Assembly: GCA_030054735.1 (NCBI GenBank) | Contig: JASGVX010000034.1 | Span: forward strand, 1 to 44,809 | Reading direction: 5' to 3' | DNA length: 44,809 nt | From: Methanobacteriota archaeon | GTDB lineage: Archaea; Halobacteriota; Methanosarcinia; Methanosarcinales; Methanosarcinaceae | Part shown: positions 1 through 8,218 of the stretch, piece after piece | Layout: each line of letters begins with the position of its first letter | Position numbering within the stretch: the stretch's first letter is position 1 | Program-made: the position numbers and the translations under genes | Notes under the pieces: generated by a model | Told to the model about the DNA's origin: nothing | Databases searched by the model: none | The model's input: only the letters and a program-made list of their open reading frames with translations

Positions 1-2
1 AT

Positions 3-158
3 ATAGAATGTACAGGAAGAAGGATTGCTGACATAGAGACTTTGGTTCATGAAGTAGGGGCGTGGAATAAAAGAAGGAACGAACATGAAAGAAAGATAAA
101 ATGGAAATTTACGCGAAAAATTGCTGATGAGAAAATGTCCAAATATTATGCGATGTAA
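3..158 (+). mobile_element. IS630-family transposase, C-terminal end (cut by window edge)
   Basis: An open frame runs in from the window edge and ends at TAA 156-158. It encodes the last 51 residues of a DDE transposase of the IS630/Tc1-mariner group. The segment RRIADIETLVHEVGAWNKRR followed by KIKWKFT matches the usual IS630 end, in which a helix of the form 'IPDIETLRREVAAWNxxRN' is followed by 'I.W.FT'. The rest of the gene lies outside the window, so I cannot tell whether the element is intact. The DNA just after it (from about 174) is a repeat also found at 3911, which suggests the IS ends near 174-175. Confidence 0.75.
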
Positions 159-175
159 TTAAATTGTTATGATAC

Positions 176-388
176 TAGAAATGAGATTGAAGTTTGGTTA
201 ACATGTGGCTCAACTATCACCACATATATAACTACTGTATCGTTTTTTTATAAAAATTTAGTATGAGATATTGTTAATTGATCATATGTAAACCTAAAAG
301 TTATGTACAAATACTATGCATTATTTCAAAATAGGCATCAACAAAAATTATGAAAAATTAAATGTCTACCTGATGAAAGAAGGTTAAA
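176..388 (+). repeat. Promoter-like repeat family, copy A
   Basis: This is one of four related copies; the others are 3911-4194, 36691-36816 and, inverted, 37266-37439. The match to copy B starts at TAGAAATGAGATTGAA and continues, diverged but easily aligned, to about 388. It contains an imperfect hairpin, ATGTGG...CCACAT (about 203-224), that runs straight into the TATA-like string CATATATAA. Compared with copy B it lacks the first ~75 bp, and IS630 DNA abuts it instead. No gene starts within 400 bp downstream; the next is ftr at 843. Confidence 0.75.
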
Positions 389-482
389 TGTATCACTGAG
401 ATTGTGACACTGTAAATATGTGGCTTTTTCTATATGGCACAAGAAATACAGCCGAGCATTGTCAAACAGCGTGGAACGACCA

Positions 483-633
483 ATTTAAAACAGCATAGAT
501 TTAAAACAGCATAGATTTAAAACAGCATAGATTAAAAGCAGCATAGATTTAAACAGTATAGATTTAAACAGTATAGATTTATACAGTATAGATTTATACA
601 GTATAGATTTAAACAGTATAGATTTAAACAGTA
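483..633 (+). repeat. 15-16-bp tandem repeat (minisatellite) upstream of ftr
   Basis: There are about ten head-to-tail copies of a 15-16-bp unit. The left half has the form ATTTAAAACAGCATAG and the right half ATTTAAACAGTATAG or ATTTATACAGTATAG. The drift from CAGCATAG to CAGTATAG along the array suggests local expansion of two variants. No spacer separates units, so it is not a CRISPR. It lies 210 bp before the ftr start codon and could be part of a long ftr leader, but nothing shows that directly. Confidence 0.9.
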
Positions 634-842
634 CAAATAGTTCAAGAATATCTAAAGCAAGCTAAAAATAAATAACTAGATGAACTGCGCTGGAACATGC
701 TGGACTGGAATATTCTAGAATGTACTAATGCAAATATACTAGCATAATTTTAGATGCTAAACCGAACTGAAATATGCTGTTTATAGAAGGCATCAAGCCT
801 AGACGTTATAAAAAACAACGAAATTTAAACCAGGGGAATTTC

Positions 843-1736
843 ATGGAAATTAACGGAGTAGAAATTGAAGATACATATGCAGAAGCGTTTCCGATCAAGA
901 TTGCACGAGTGCTCATAACAGCAGCCACAAAACGCTGGGCTCAGATAGCAGCCACTGAAGCTACTGGCTTTGGGACATCAGTTATAATGTGCCCTGTAGA
1001 AGCGGGGATTGAAAAATTCGCAAGCCCCAGTGAGACTCCTGACGGGAGACCTGGCGTCTATGTTCAGATCTGTACTTTCAAATATGAAGCTCTCGAAGAA
1101 CAGCTGCTCGAAAGGATAGGACAGTGCGTGCTTACCGCTCCTACAACTGCAGTCTTTAATGGGCTGCCTGATTCTGAGAAACAGTTTAATATAGGCTTTA
1201 AACTCAAATTCTTCGCAGACGGCACGGAGTCGGAAGCCGAGGTTGCAGGCCGCAAAGTGTACAAAATCCCTATCATGGAAGGAGACTTTGTGACTGAAGA
1301 TAACATCGGAGCAATGACTGGAATTGCAGGCGGGAACTTCTTTATCTTCGGAGACTCACAGATGAGTGCCCTGAGCGCAGCCGAAGCCGCTGTAGATGCA
1401 ATTGCAGAACTTGAAGGTACAATTACCCCCTTCCCTGGAGGCATTGTTGCAAGCGGTTCCAAGTCTGGAGCAAATAAGTATAAATTCCTGAAAGCTACTG
1501 CAAATGAAAAATTCTGCCCCTCCATAAAGGACAAAGTGGAAAACACAGAAATTCCTGCCGATGTAAATGCTGTTTATGAAATTGTCATCAACGGGCTTGA
1601 TGAAGCAAGCATAAAAGCAGCCATGAAAGCCGGAATAGAAGCTGCAGTAACTGTCCCCGGAATCAAGAAGATTTCCGCAGGCAATTACGGCGGCAAACTG
1701 GGTAAGTACCAGTTCAAACTTCACGATCTCTTTTGA
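843..1736 (+). CDS. ftr: Formylmethanofuran:tetrahydromethanopterin formyltransferase
   Basis: The 297-residue product is a full-length Ftr. This cytosolic enzyme transfers the formyl group from formylmethanofuran to tetrahydromethanopterin (tetrahydrosarcinapterin in Methanosarcina), the second step of CO2 reduction to methane, and runs in reverse during methylotrophic growth. The start is set at MEINGVEIEDTYAEAFPIKI, the conserved N-terminus of the family, preceded by AGGGGAA. An upstream in-frame ATG at 774 would add 23 basic residues not seen in the family. Conserved stretches include TGFGTS, IPIMEGDF and the C-terminal GNYGGKLG. The gene stands alone, followed by a hairpin terminator and a convergent gene. 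No defect is visible. Confidence 0.97.
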   Translation: MEINGVEIEDTYAEAFPIKIARVLITAATKRWAQIAATEATGFGTSVIMCPVEAGIEKFASPSETPDGRPGVYVQICTFKYEALEEQLLERIGQCVLTAPTTAVFNGLPDSEKQFNIGFKLKFFADGTESEAEVAGRKVYKIPIMEGDFVTEDNIGAMTGIAGGNFFIFGDSQMSALSAAEAAVDAIAELEGTITPFPGGIVASGSKSGANKYKFLKATANEKFCPSIKDKVENTEIPADVNAVYEIVINGLDEASIKAAMKAGIEAAVTVPGIKKISAGNYGGKLGKYQFKLHDLF

Positions 1737-1750
1737 GAATTCAGATTTCA

Positions 1751-1783
1751 TGAGCTCTTTTGAGCTCAAAAATTCTCTTTTTT
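1751..1783 (+). terminator. Hairpin plus T-run terminator after ftr
   Basis: A perfect 7-bp stem TGAGCTC / GAGCTCA (1751-1757 and 1762-1768) closes a four-T loop. AAAATTCTC and a run of six T's (1778-1783) follow. It lies 15 bp past the ftr stop and 58 bp from the end of the convergent traB-like gene, so it probably ends ftr transcripts. Confidence 0.6.
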
Positions 1784-1841
1784 AGCAATCTATTTCTTAT
1801 TCATCTACAGAAAAATTCATCTACAGGAAAGCTTTTTTCTA

Positions 1842-3383
1842 TCAGATTCCGAGTGCATTAAACCCGGAAAGGAGAATATCCCTGGGGTCAATGCCAGTGA
1901 CGTGTATCATAACATAAGCTCCAATAAAAGTCCCTGCCATGCTTCCTATATTTGCAAAGCTTGCGACAAGGAGGACTCGCATAAACCTGTTTTTAAACAT
2001 CTCCCTGAAAGTTTCTATTCCTGCCAGGGCTTTTATGTCTGCGGTAGTAGGGTTTCGCTGTTTTGCTTCTACAAGGCCAGCAAACCAGCCTGCGGCAATT
2101 AGAGGGTGCAGAGTGGTTAGCCATGCAACCAAAAAGGCAGTCAGAACCGAGTAAGGATGGCCTCCTGCAAGCATGGTGCCGAATGCACTCAGCGTTCCTG
2201 TAATAATGAACCACCACCCGAAAGCTATTAAAATGATCTTCATCGGAACACCAGAAAGCAGGAGCAGCAAAAAGAAAGCAAATATAATGCCGACAAAAAC
2301 AAAGCCGATAATTTTCCCAACGCTAAATCGCTTTTTAGGAATATCCATGAGAGAGTTAAGAGGCGGAACACTCTTTGGGTTCTTCAGGTAATTAATTACC
2401 CCTGGTTTATGCCCGGCTCCAATAACTGCAACAATAGTTTTGTTTCCGCCCGCAGCCGTCCTGAGAATATTTCCTGCAAGGTATGCGTCCCGTTCATCTA
2501 TAAGAGTTTCAGCTGCAGTTGGGGCAAATTCTCTGAGCTCATTAACAAGGGCTGTGACTACATCCTGCTGAGTAATCTGATCTATATCAATCTCGGCTCC
2601 TTTTCCTATTCCTATCAGACCGCCCAGGAGAGAAGCAAGCATCTTTATTTTCTCGGTGAATTTCATGCGGCCCCAGAAACGCTGGAGCGTTACCTGAATA
2701 TCCCTGTCGATTAAAGCTACTTTAGCTCCTGAAGCTTCTGCTTCTTCGATTGCGGAAATCATCTCGGAACCGGGTTTTACACCTATATCATCACCGATTT
2801 TATTCTGCACATAAGCAAGCAGCCAGTGGACAAGGTAGTAATACACTTTTCCTTCGGTGAGAATTTCCTTTATTGGAATCTGGCCCGTTTCCGGAACATT
2901 TCCTTTCAGAGAATCATAACGTGCTCTGCAAAGCTCGACAGCTACGATATCGGGTTTAAGATTTCTGATTGTGTTTCTGACTTCATCTACGCTCTTTTCG
3001 GAAACGTGTGCCGTACCTATAAGCACAATTTTTGAAGGTTGAAGTTCAACAGCGGGATTGTTCCCTTCCGGAATTTGAGGCTGGGAAGAAGGAATTGAAA
3101 GTTCTGAAGCTGAAGCAGGGAGAGGCTCTGGAATAGGCTCAGCACCTGTATCGAGTTTCACTTCACCTTGTCCGAATTCTGCTGTAGATACCGGCACAGA
3201 AGTCCCTGATTCCTCTTGCCTGTTGATCGAAGAATCGGAAAATTTAAACTCCCCGTCAGAAACATTGTTTTCCCTGGATTCTGTTGTGGTTTTGTCCATA
3301 GAGTATATTGACTCCTGAGATGAACTATGAGAATTGTATTCAGGATCCATGTCCTGAGAATCTGTAATTTCGAATTTTTCCAT
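1842..3383 (-). CDS. TraB/PrgY-family membrane protein
   Basis: The 513-residue product has three parts. Residues 1 to ~118 are acidic, Ser/Glu/Pro-rich and probably disordered. Residues ~120-350 are a TraB domain, with GTAHVS at about 123-128, the conserved VAVELCRARYDSL, LIDERDAYLA and GAGHKPGV. The last ~150 residues contain several strongly hydrophobic segments. The family is named for enterococcal PrgY/TraB, which reduces pheromone activity; it is related to the Tiki/GumN metalloprotease-like fold, and its role in archaea is not established. I chose the ATG at 3383 because it precedes MEKFEITD. A further upstream ATG at 3443 would add 20 residues of no obvious family resemblance. The long N-terminal extension is the unusual part. 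Confidence 0.85.
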   Translation of the reverse strand: MEKFEITDSQDMDPEYNSHSSSQESIYSMDKTTTESRENNVSDGEFKFSDSSINRQEESGTSVPVSTAEFGQGEVKLDTGAEPIPEPLPASASELSIPSSQPQIPEGNNPAVELQPSKIVLIGTAHVSEKSVDEVRNTIRNLKPDIVAVELCRARYDSLKGNVPETGQIPIKEILTEGKVYYYLVHWLLAYVQNKIGDDIGVKPGSEMISAIEEAEASGAKVALIDRDIQVTLQRFWGRMKFTEKIKMLASLLGGLIGIGKGAEIDIDQITQQDVVTALVNELREFAPTAAETLIDERDAYLAGNILRTAAGGNKTIVAVIGAGHKPGVINYLKNPKSVPPLNSLMDIPKKRFSVGKIIGFVFVGIIFAFFLLLLLSGVPMKIILIAFGWWFIITGTLSAFGTMLAGGHPYSVLTAFLVAWLTTLHPLIAAGWFAGLVEAKQRNPTTADIKALAGIETFREMFKNRFMRVLLVASFANIGSMAGTFIGAYVMIHVTGIDPRDILLSGFNALGI

Positions 3384-3910
3384 GATCAGTCTCTTGCTGC
3401 GGCAGATTAAAAGTGCCGGATAAAAATTTATGGAATAGAGCATTTCATTGTGTTGATATGTACGCTGTTCGAGTACATTATCTGCATTCAGCCCATTACC
3501 AGAATATACTACTTTATCCGTATATACTTCCGAATTTAAACACTTACTGCTACGAATTTGAAAATATCAAATGAACGGTTTAGCGTACAAGTAATTTAAT
3601 GCATTATATTATTAAACTATACATATTGAATAAGTTATACATGTTGTATTATTTATCTGTAAGCAGCTGATCTAGCAGCTGATCTGTAAAATATCAATCT
3701 AAACATAAGCAATCTATACGTACGAATCTGTTGATCTGAATATGAGACAATTTGTGCCGTAACGTCAAATACTTAAATTGTATTGCGTGGTACCAAACTC
3801 ATAAGCAGGATATTAAATCAGGGACATTAAACTATACTTCAAAAATATAAAACTATACATTTAAGATTAAACTACACTTCAAAGGTATTAAACTATATCT
3901 TAAACTATAA
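3384..3910. other. AT-rich intergenic region with short imperfect repeats
   Basis: No convincing gene is present. The stretch holds a duplicated 12-mer (AGCAGCTGATCT twice near 3665-3690). From about 3825 it holds several degenerate copies of ATTAAACTATACTTCAAA, which lead into promoter-like repeat copy B. Confidence 0.6.
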
Positions 3911-4006
3911 TCCTACATTCAGCAGGTCGACATTAAAAATCAGAACATTTTTCTTGATGTCGTTTTATTGCATCCATTGGGTAGAAATGAGATTGAATGT
4001 TGCTTA

Positions 4007-4040
4007 ACATGTGGCTCAACTATCACCACATATATAAATA
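4007..4040 (+). promoter_or_regulatory. TATA box abutting a hairpin/operator-like inverted repeat
   Basis: The inverted repeat ATGTGG (4010-4015) / CCACAT (4026-4031) runs directly into TATATAAATA, a good match to an archaeal TATA box. Transcription would start about 25 bp downstream, giving a leader of roughly 130 nt before the ATG at 4199. The hairpin and TATA box are kept in all four repeat copies, which favours a functional promoter over chance. A symmetrical site this close to TATA could bind a repressor; that is inference. Confidence 0.55.
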
Positions 4041-4174
4041 CTGGATCATTTTTTCATAAAAGTTTAGTATGTGATATTATTAATTGATCATATGTAAACA
4101 TAAAAGTTCTGTACAAATACCAGATATTATTTCAAAATCGGCATCAACAGAAAATATGAAAAATTAAATGTCAA

Positions 4175-4189
4175 CCTTCCGAAAGAAGG
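4175..4189 (+). promoter_or_regulatory. Small hairpin covering the ribosome-binding site
   Basis: CCTTC (4175-4179) pairs with GAAGG (4185-4189) around a CGAAA loop. The GAAGG arm is the only Shine-Dalgarno-like sequence for the ATG at 4199, so a folded leader would hide it. In repeat copy A the left arm is mutated (CTACC...GAAGG), so the pairing is not conserved across the family. Confidence 0.4.
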
Positions 4190-4198
4190 ATAGAAGAA

Positions 4199-5173
4199 AT
4201 GAGGCTGATGGAAAAAATGAGTTATCAAAAGCTATTGGAAATCAGTGATGACTGGCTGAAATATGCAATCCGTCTTAACCTGGGACATGAACCTAAGAAC
4301 GATCTTGTTGAAATCAGAAATGCGGCATTAGCTGATGACCGCATAAAAAGATACCTTTCAGATATTGTGAATTTTCATGAAACCCTGGTAACATATCATA
4401 AAAATCCCGTTTTGCCGATACAAAAACTGCTGTTTCTGCTCGATCTCGGATTTGATACGGAAGTTCCGGAAATCAAAGCGGCTATTGAAGAAATTCTAAA
4501 GCACCGGGACGAGCACGGTATTTATCAGTCTATGAGCAATGTTCCCAAGCATTTTGGAGGTAGCGGTGAAGATGTATTTAGCTGGTGTCTATGTGACGCG
4601 CCCTTGCTTTTGCTCGCTCTATTAAAGTCGGATATTGATTATCGTAAATACATCAAACCCGGTGTTGACCATCTGGTATCCTTATGCCGTGATAACGGAT
4701 TCCCTTGCGCCGTGTCACCTGAGCTGGGCAAGTTTCGCGGACCAGGGAAAAAGGCTGACTGCTGCCCATATGCGACGCTGATTATGGCTGATTTGCTGTC
4801 ATATATACCGGAGTATCGGAATTCACAGGCTGCGGTTTCTTCCGTCAAAGCGCTGCTCAGCTTATGGGAAAACAGCCTTACTCAGCATCCATACATGTTC
4901 TTCATGGGCAGGGACTTTCGTAAGCTGAAAGCACCTTCGTGCTGGTATGATATTGTCAGCGTAGCTGGAGTTCTTAGTAAATACGAGTTTGTGCGAGAAG
5001 ACCCGCATTTTCTTGAAATGATTAAACATATAAAAGGCAAACAAGATAAGGATGGTCTTTTTACACCTGAATCAGCATACCAGAAATTAAAGGACTGGGA
5101 TTTTGGACAGAAGAAAGTGCCGTCTCCTTATTTGACATACCTTTGCTATCAAATTTTTAAACGACTGGAATAG
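4199..5173 (+). CDS. Uncharacterised alpha-helical protein, possibly alpha/alpha-toroid fold
   Basis: The 324-residue product has no signal peptide or clear membrane helix. It alternates helices with WCLCDAPLLLLALLKS, DKDGLFTPESAYQ and repeated 'GFPCAV..ELGKF'-like turns. This is reminiscent of the alpha/alpha toroid of prenyltransferases and terpene cyclases, but no catalytic motif (such as DxDD) is visible, so I do not assign an enzyme. The start follows GAAGGATAGAAGAA. Codon use differs from neighbours: CAA, CTA, TTG and a mix of CGT/CGC/CGG arginines, where neighbours favour AGG and CAG. A dispersed repeat ends 4 bp before the start and a MITE begins right after the stop. Acquisition from a bacterium is plausible. 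Confidence 0.65.
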   Translation: MRLMEKMSYQKLLEISDDWLKYAIRLNLGHEPKNDLVEIRNAALADDRIKRYLSDIVNFHETLVTYHKNPVLPIQKLLFLLDLGFDTEVPEIKAAIEEILKHRDEHGIYQSMSNVPKHFGGSGEDVFSWCLCDAPLLLLALLKSDIDYRKYIKPGVDHLVSLCRDNGFPCAVSPELGKFRGPGKKADCCPYATLIMADLLSYIPEYRNSQAAVSSVKALLSLWENSLTQHPYMFFMGRDFRKLKAPSCWYDIVSVAGVLSKYEFVREDPHFLEMIKHIKGKQDKDGLFTPESAYQKLKDWDFGQKKVPSPYLTYLCYQIFKRLE

Positions 5174-5410
5174 GGTCGTGTCCCTGAATTATAGATCAAT
5201 TCTGGAAAAGCGAGTACATCCCATATATTCGATGAATATACTAAGGAATAGTTGAAATATGACTTCAAGTTTTCACTTTGCTAATGGCTCTATAATTGCA
5301 CTTCCCAATATCATTAATGATAATATGGGGTATAAGTGTTTGAAATTAAATTTTCATCATCCCTAAGAGATTCTTATGCTTTCGATTTTCAATGATTCAG
5401 ACCCACGACC
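5174..5410. mobile_element. MITE-like element (about 114-bp family), interrupted copy
   Basis: The terminal inverted repeats are GGTCGTGTCCCTGAATTAT on the left and the complement of GGTCGTGGGTCTGAATCAT on the right. An uninterrupted copy of 114 bp lies at 25128-25241. Here the same sequence is split by the 119-bp element at 5245-5363. It begins immediately after the TAG stop codon of the upstream gene and has no coding capacity. Confidence 0.8.
5245..5363 (+). mobile_element. 119-bp MITE nested inside another MITE
   Basis: The element has terminal inverted repeats GGAATAGTTGAAAT and the complement of GGGATGATGAAAAT. It interrupts the 114-bp element, and comparison with the empty copy at 25128 shows a duplicated TAA on both sides. 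A second copy of exactly 119 bp, inverted, lies at 16438-16556. It encodes nothing. The ends and short TA-rich duplication resemble IS5-group elements, but no autonomous partner is in the window. Confidence 0.85.
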
Positions 5411-5499
5411 AAATATTGATATATCGATAAACACAACCTTGCAAAAAACTGAACGATAAGATACTTAACCATTTCTTCGAAACACCGGTCAGGGCTTAG

Positions 5500-7773
5500 A
5501 TGCATCAGAAAAAAGAAAAATACCAGACTTCCAGCTCACAAAAACAAAAAAGAAAGAATCAGGATAGAAAGGATCCGCAAACTCGCGAAAAACGGTCAGA
5601 ACATAGGCCCCGTGACATTAAAAAAACCTCTGCCAGAAAGAGCTATGGCTCTGAAAAATCTTCAGGCATAAAAGACTTTTCAAAGAAAAAAACTGTCCCT
5701 CGGTTCGAATATGAAGATGATTACATTTTTTGGTGCAGGAAATGCAACCTTCCTCTTATAGGTGAAGAGTGCGGAACCTGCGGCCGCAAAGGCGAAATAC
5801 TCCATATTTCCCAGCCTGCCGATATAAGGTTTTGTTCCCCTTATGAGCGTGAAGTCCTTGCATGGCAGCTGATTTCTTCATTTGGCTGTGATCCACTGGG
5901 AGACAGGCTCGTTCTCCTGAATAAAATCCCTGGAGAAGACAAAAATGATGAGGTCATTGTTGACGGCTTCATTTTCGGGGTGATCAGTTTCGAACTTTCC
6001 AAAATGGATTACCGTTTTGAGCCTTCCCTTCAGGGAGCAAAAATTCTCCTCAAACATACTGAAAGCAAAAAAGTCGAGATCAAGAAAACAAAAAACAGGC
6101 ATCTTAATGGAAAAAATATGCCAGCAGAACTTATTGATTCTTTCGCCTGTGATATAAAAGCAGGGGATTTTGTCCTTGTGACTGCGGGCAGCTTTAGCGG
6201 ATATGGTATTTCTTATATTGATGGTGCGGATTTTGCAGACCTGGAGAGCCTGTCAAAACCTGAAGCTCCTCCTGAGACCGGAATTCAAGCTGAGGCCAGA
6301 TCCCAATCTGAAGTTAGAGCCTTATCGGAAGTTAGAGCCTTATCGGAATCCGGACCTTCCTCCGAAACCGGCGCAAAAGTTCTCAGGGTTAAAAAGGTTG
6401 ACAGAAGCGAGTCTTTCCTGCATCCCGAGACTCCGGATTTAAGGGCATGTATAGAAGCTAATAGAAAGCACCTGCAGACCCTTGGGAAAAATGCCATCAA
6501 TACCATCCGCGGAATTGTTTCAAGAAACGAATACAGGGATCTGCCTGTCTATGTGTCTTTCAGCGGTGGAAAAGACAGCCTTGTGGTGCTTGACCTGACA
6601 GGGGCTGCTCTCAAAAAGAGGGAGTTCAAAGCTTTTTTCCTGAACACGGGGATAGAATTTCCCGAAACAGTGGAGTTTGCCCGGAGTTTCTGCAAAGAAA
6701 TGAAAATCCCTCTGGAAGAAATGAGTTCGGGTTCTGCTTTCTGGGAGCAGGTCGAAAAGTTCGGGCCTCCTGCAAAGGATTTCCGCTGGTGCTGCAAGGT
6801 CTGCAAGCTGGCTTCGGCAGGGGACCTTGAAACAGGAAAAGGAACCTCTTCTATTTCGGTAAAGGAGTCTGCAAGTGCAGTTGCTTACCTGACAATAGAC
6901 GGCAAGCGAAAACACGAATCATTTTCAAGGGCAAGGATTTCAGCAAATGAAACAAACCCCTTTGTCCCTTCACAGCTCAACATTTTCCCAATTCGGGACT
7001 GGCGTGCTCTTGAAGTCTGGTTATATATCCACTGGAGAGGGCTTTCCTACAACCCTCTCTATGACCTTGGTTTTGAAAGGGTCGGGTGCTGGCTCTGCCC
7101 GTCTTCCCTTGCTGCCGAATATGCCAGGGTAAAAGAGCTGCACCCTGAAATGCATTCCAGGTGGAACGCTTTTCTGCTCGACTGGGCAAAAACACGCGGG
7201 CTTTCGGAAGAATTCATAGAACACGGGTTCTGGCGCTGGAAAGAGCTGCCTCCGAAAATGCTCAGGCTGGCAGATGAGCTTGGAATCTCTGTCCTTGCAA
7301 AAGAAAAAGATGAAAAGTTTGAAATCGAGGTCGTTTCAGGGATTTCTCCCTGCAGAGCCGGAGGTTTTTCCGTCGAGGCAGGGGTTAAAGGCATTAGGGA
7401 AAAAGAAGCCGCAGACTTCATTAATGTGCTCGGAAAGACTGTTTATGCAGAAGAACTGGGCATGCTGCTGGTAAAAACCGGAACCGGGACTGTGAAGTTT
7501 TTCTCTAATGGAAACCTGCTTGTTAGTTCGGAATCGAAAGAAAAGGCTGTCAGACTTTTTAAGGAGACTGCAAAACAGTTCATGAGACTTTCCCGCTGTA
7601 CTGGCTGCGGGATCTGTGAAAAAGCCTGTCCTGTCGGAGCGGTGTCGATTAAAGACGGAAAACCGCATGTAAGTGAAGCCTGTATAAGGTGCGGAAAATG
7701 CATAGAATCCTGTGTGGTAAGCAGATACTTTAATAAAATCGTTCCCGGGCTGGATGAAATATTGAAGGTTTGA
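5500..7773 (+). CDS. PAPS-reductase-family iron-sulfur protein with zinc ribbon, PUA-like and ferredoxin domains
   Basis: The 757-residue product has a lysine-rich tail (1-70), a zinc ribbon (C79, C82, C91, C94), a PUA-like region (~140-235), a low-complexity linker with repeated SEVRALSE (~258-275), an adenine-nucleotide alpha-hydrolase/PAPS-reductase domain with the PP-loop SGGKDS (345-350), and a C-terminal 2x[4Fe-4S] ferredoxin (C700/703/706/710 and C728/731/734/738). Cysteines CC at 421-422 and CxxC at 520-523 reproduce the CC..CxxC pattern that binds [4Fe-4S] in APS reductases. The substrate is uncertain: related methanogen proteins are annotated as PAPS reductases, but the zinc ribbon and PUA region also suggest RNA binding and a sulfur-transfer role. 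The gene stands alone with no strong ribosome-binding site. Confidence 0.85.
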   Translation: MHQKKEKYQTSSSQKQKRKNQDRKDPQTREKRSEHRPRDIKKTSARKSYGSEKSSGIKDFSKKKTVPRFEYEDDYIFWCRKCNLPLIGEECGTCGRKGEILHISQPADIRFCSPYEREVLAWQLISSFGCDPLGDRLVLLNKIPGEDKNDEVIVDGFIFGVISFELSKMDYRFEPSLQGAKILLKHTESKKVEIKKTKNRHLNGKNMPAELIDSFACDIKAGDFVLVTAGSFSGYGISYIDGADFADLESLSKPEAPPETGIQAEARSQSEVRALSEVRALSESGPSSETGAKVLRVKKVDRSESFLHPETPDLRACIEANRKHLQTLGKNAINTIRGIVSRNEYRDLPVYVSFSGGKDSLVVLDLTGAALKKREFKAFFLNTGIEFPETVEFARSFCKEMKIPLEEMSSGSAFWEQVEKFGPPAKDFRWCCKVCKLASAGDLETGKGTSSISVKESASAVAYLTIDGKRKHESFSRARISANETNPFVPSQLNIFPIRDWRALEVWLYIHWRGLSYNPLYDLGFERVGCWLCPSSLAAEYARVKELHPEMHSRWNAFLLDWAKTRGLSEEFIEHGFWRWKELPPKMLRLADELGISVLAKEKDEKFEIEVVSGISPCRAGGFSVEAGVKGIREKEAADFINVLGKTVYAEELGMLLVKTGTGTVKFFSNGNLLVSSESKEKAVRLFKETAKQFMRLSRCTGCGICEKACPVGAVSIKDGKPHVSEACIRCGKCIESCVVSRYFNKIVPGLDEILKV

Positions 7774-8218
7774 ATAAAAACACGAACACTAAGAGCCAGG
7801 GCAGCATGGTAGATCTCCACTGGATAAACCTATTTTCGTTATGTTCCCGCCAGAATATTGGAAAAGTCAGATCCCAGACCTTCCGTGTCTCGCTGCTCTA
7901 TTCTGTATCCCGATAAATGCTCCGGGTGTCCTGCCTTGCGGAGGCTGCTGCAGTTCAGAATGCCGTGCATTATATAATAAAAAAGTTACGTCGTTTTAGA
8001 GTCTGCCGGAAATAATTAACCTTATTTTGTCAATAACTCGCACCCACTACCTGAAAAAGAACATGAGAAGTAACACCAGAGTCCTGGTATGATATTAATC
8101 TGGATGTTTGGGACATAAGCGAGAGCAAAAGAGTTGAGGATGAAATCCAGCAAGGGTGTCAAAGGAATAATGTGCAGCGAGCCACTTCCCAATTGCATCA
8201 AATCTGTGAGGATGATAA
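7774..8218. other. Intergenic region without recognisable features
   Basis: About 445 bp in which I see no gene, clear repeat or RNA structure. A short ORF on the opposite strand that runs in from 8550 has no family resemblance and overlaps the sensor relict. Confidence 0.5.

Larger units (their letters stand above)
3911..4194 (+). repeat. Promoter-like repeat family, copy B (longest copy)
   Basis: This copy begins CCTACATTCAGCAGGTCGAC and continues through the shared core TAGAAATGAGATTGAA, the hairpin and the TATA string, to just before the start codon of the 4199 gene. Copies C and D share its first half and copy A its second half. Because it spans both halves it best shows the family's full extent, about 285 bp. 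Together with the MITE starting at 5174 it brackets the 4199 gene exactly. Confidence 0.8.

Noticed and set aside
483-633. CRISPR array
   Set aside because: Units follow each other without spacers, here and in the arrays at 14779, 30157, 32541, 35171 and 35547, and no cas gene is present.
774-842. 23-residue extension of Ftr
   Set aside because: It is basic, unlike any Ftr, and lies upstream of the conserved start MEINGVEIED.
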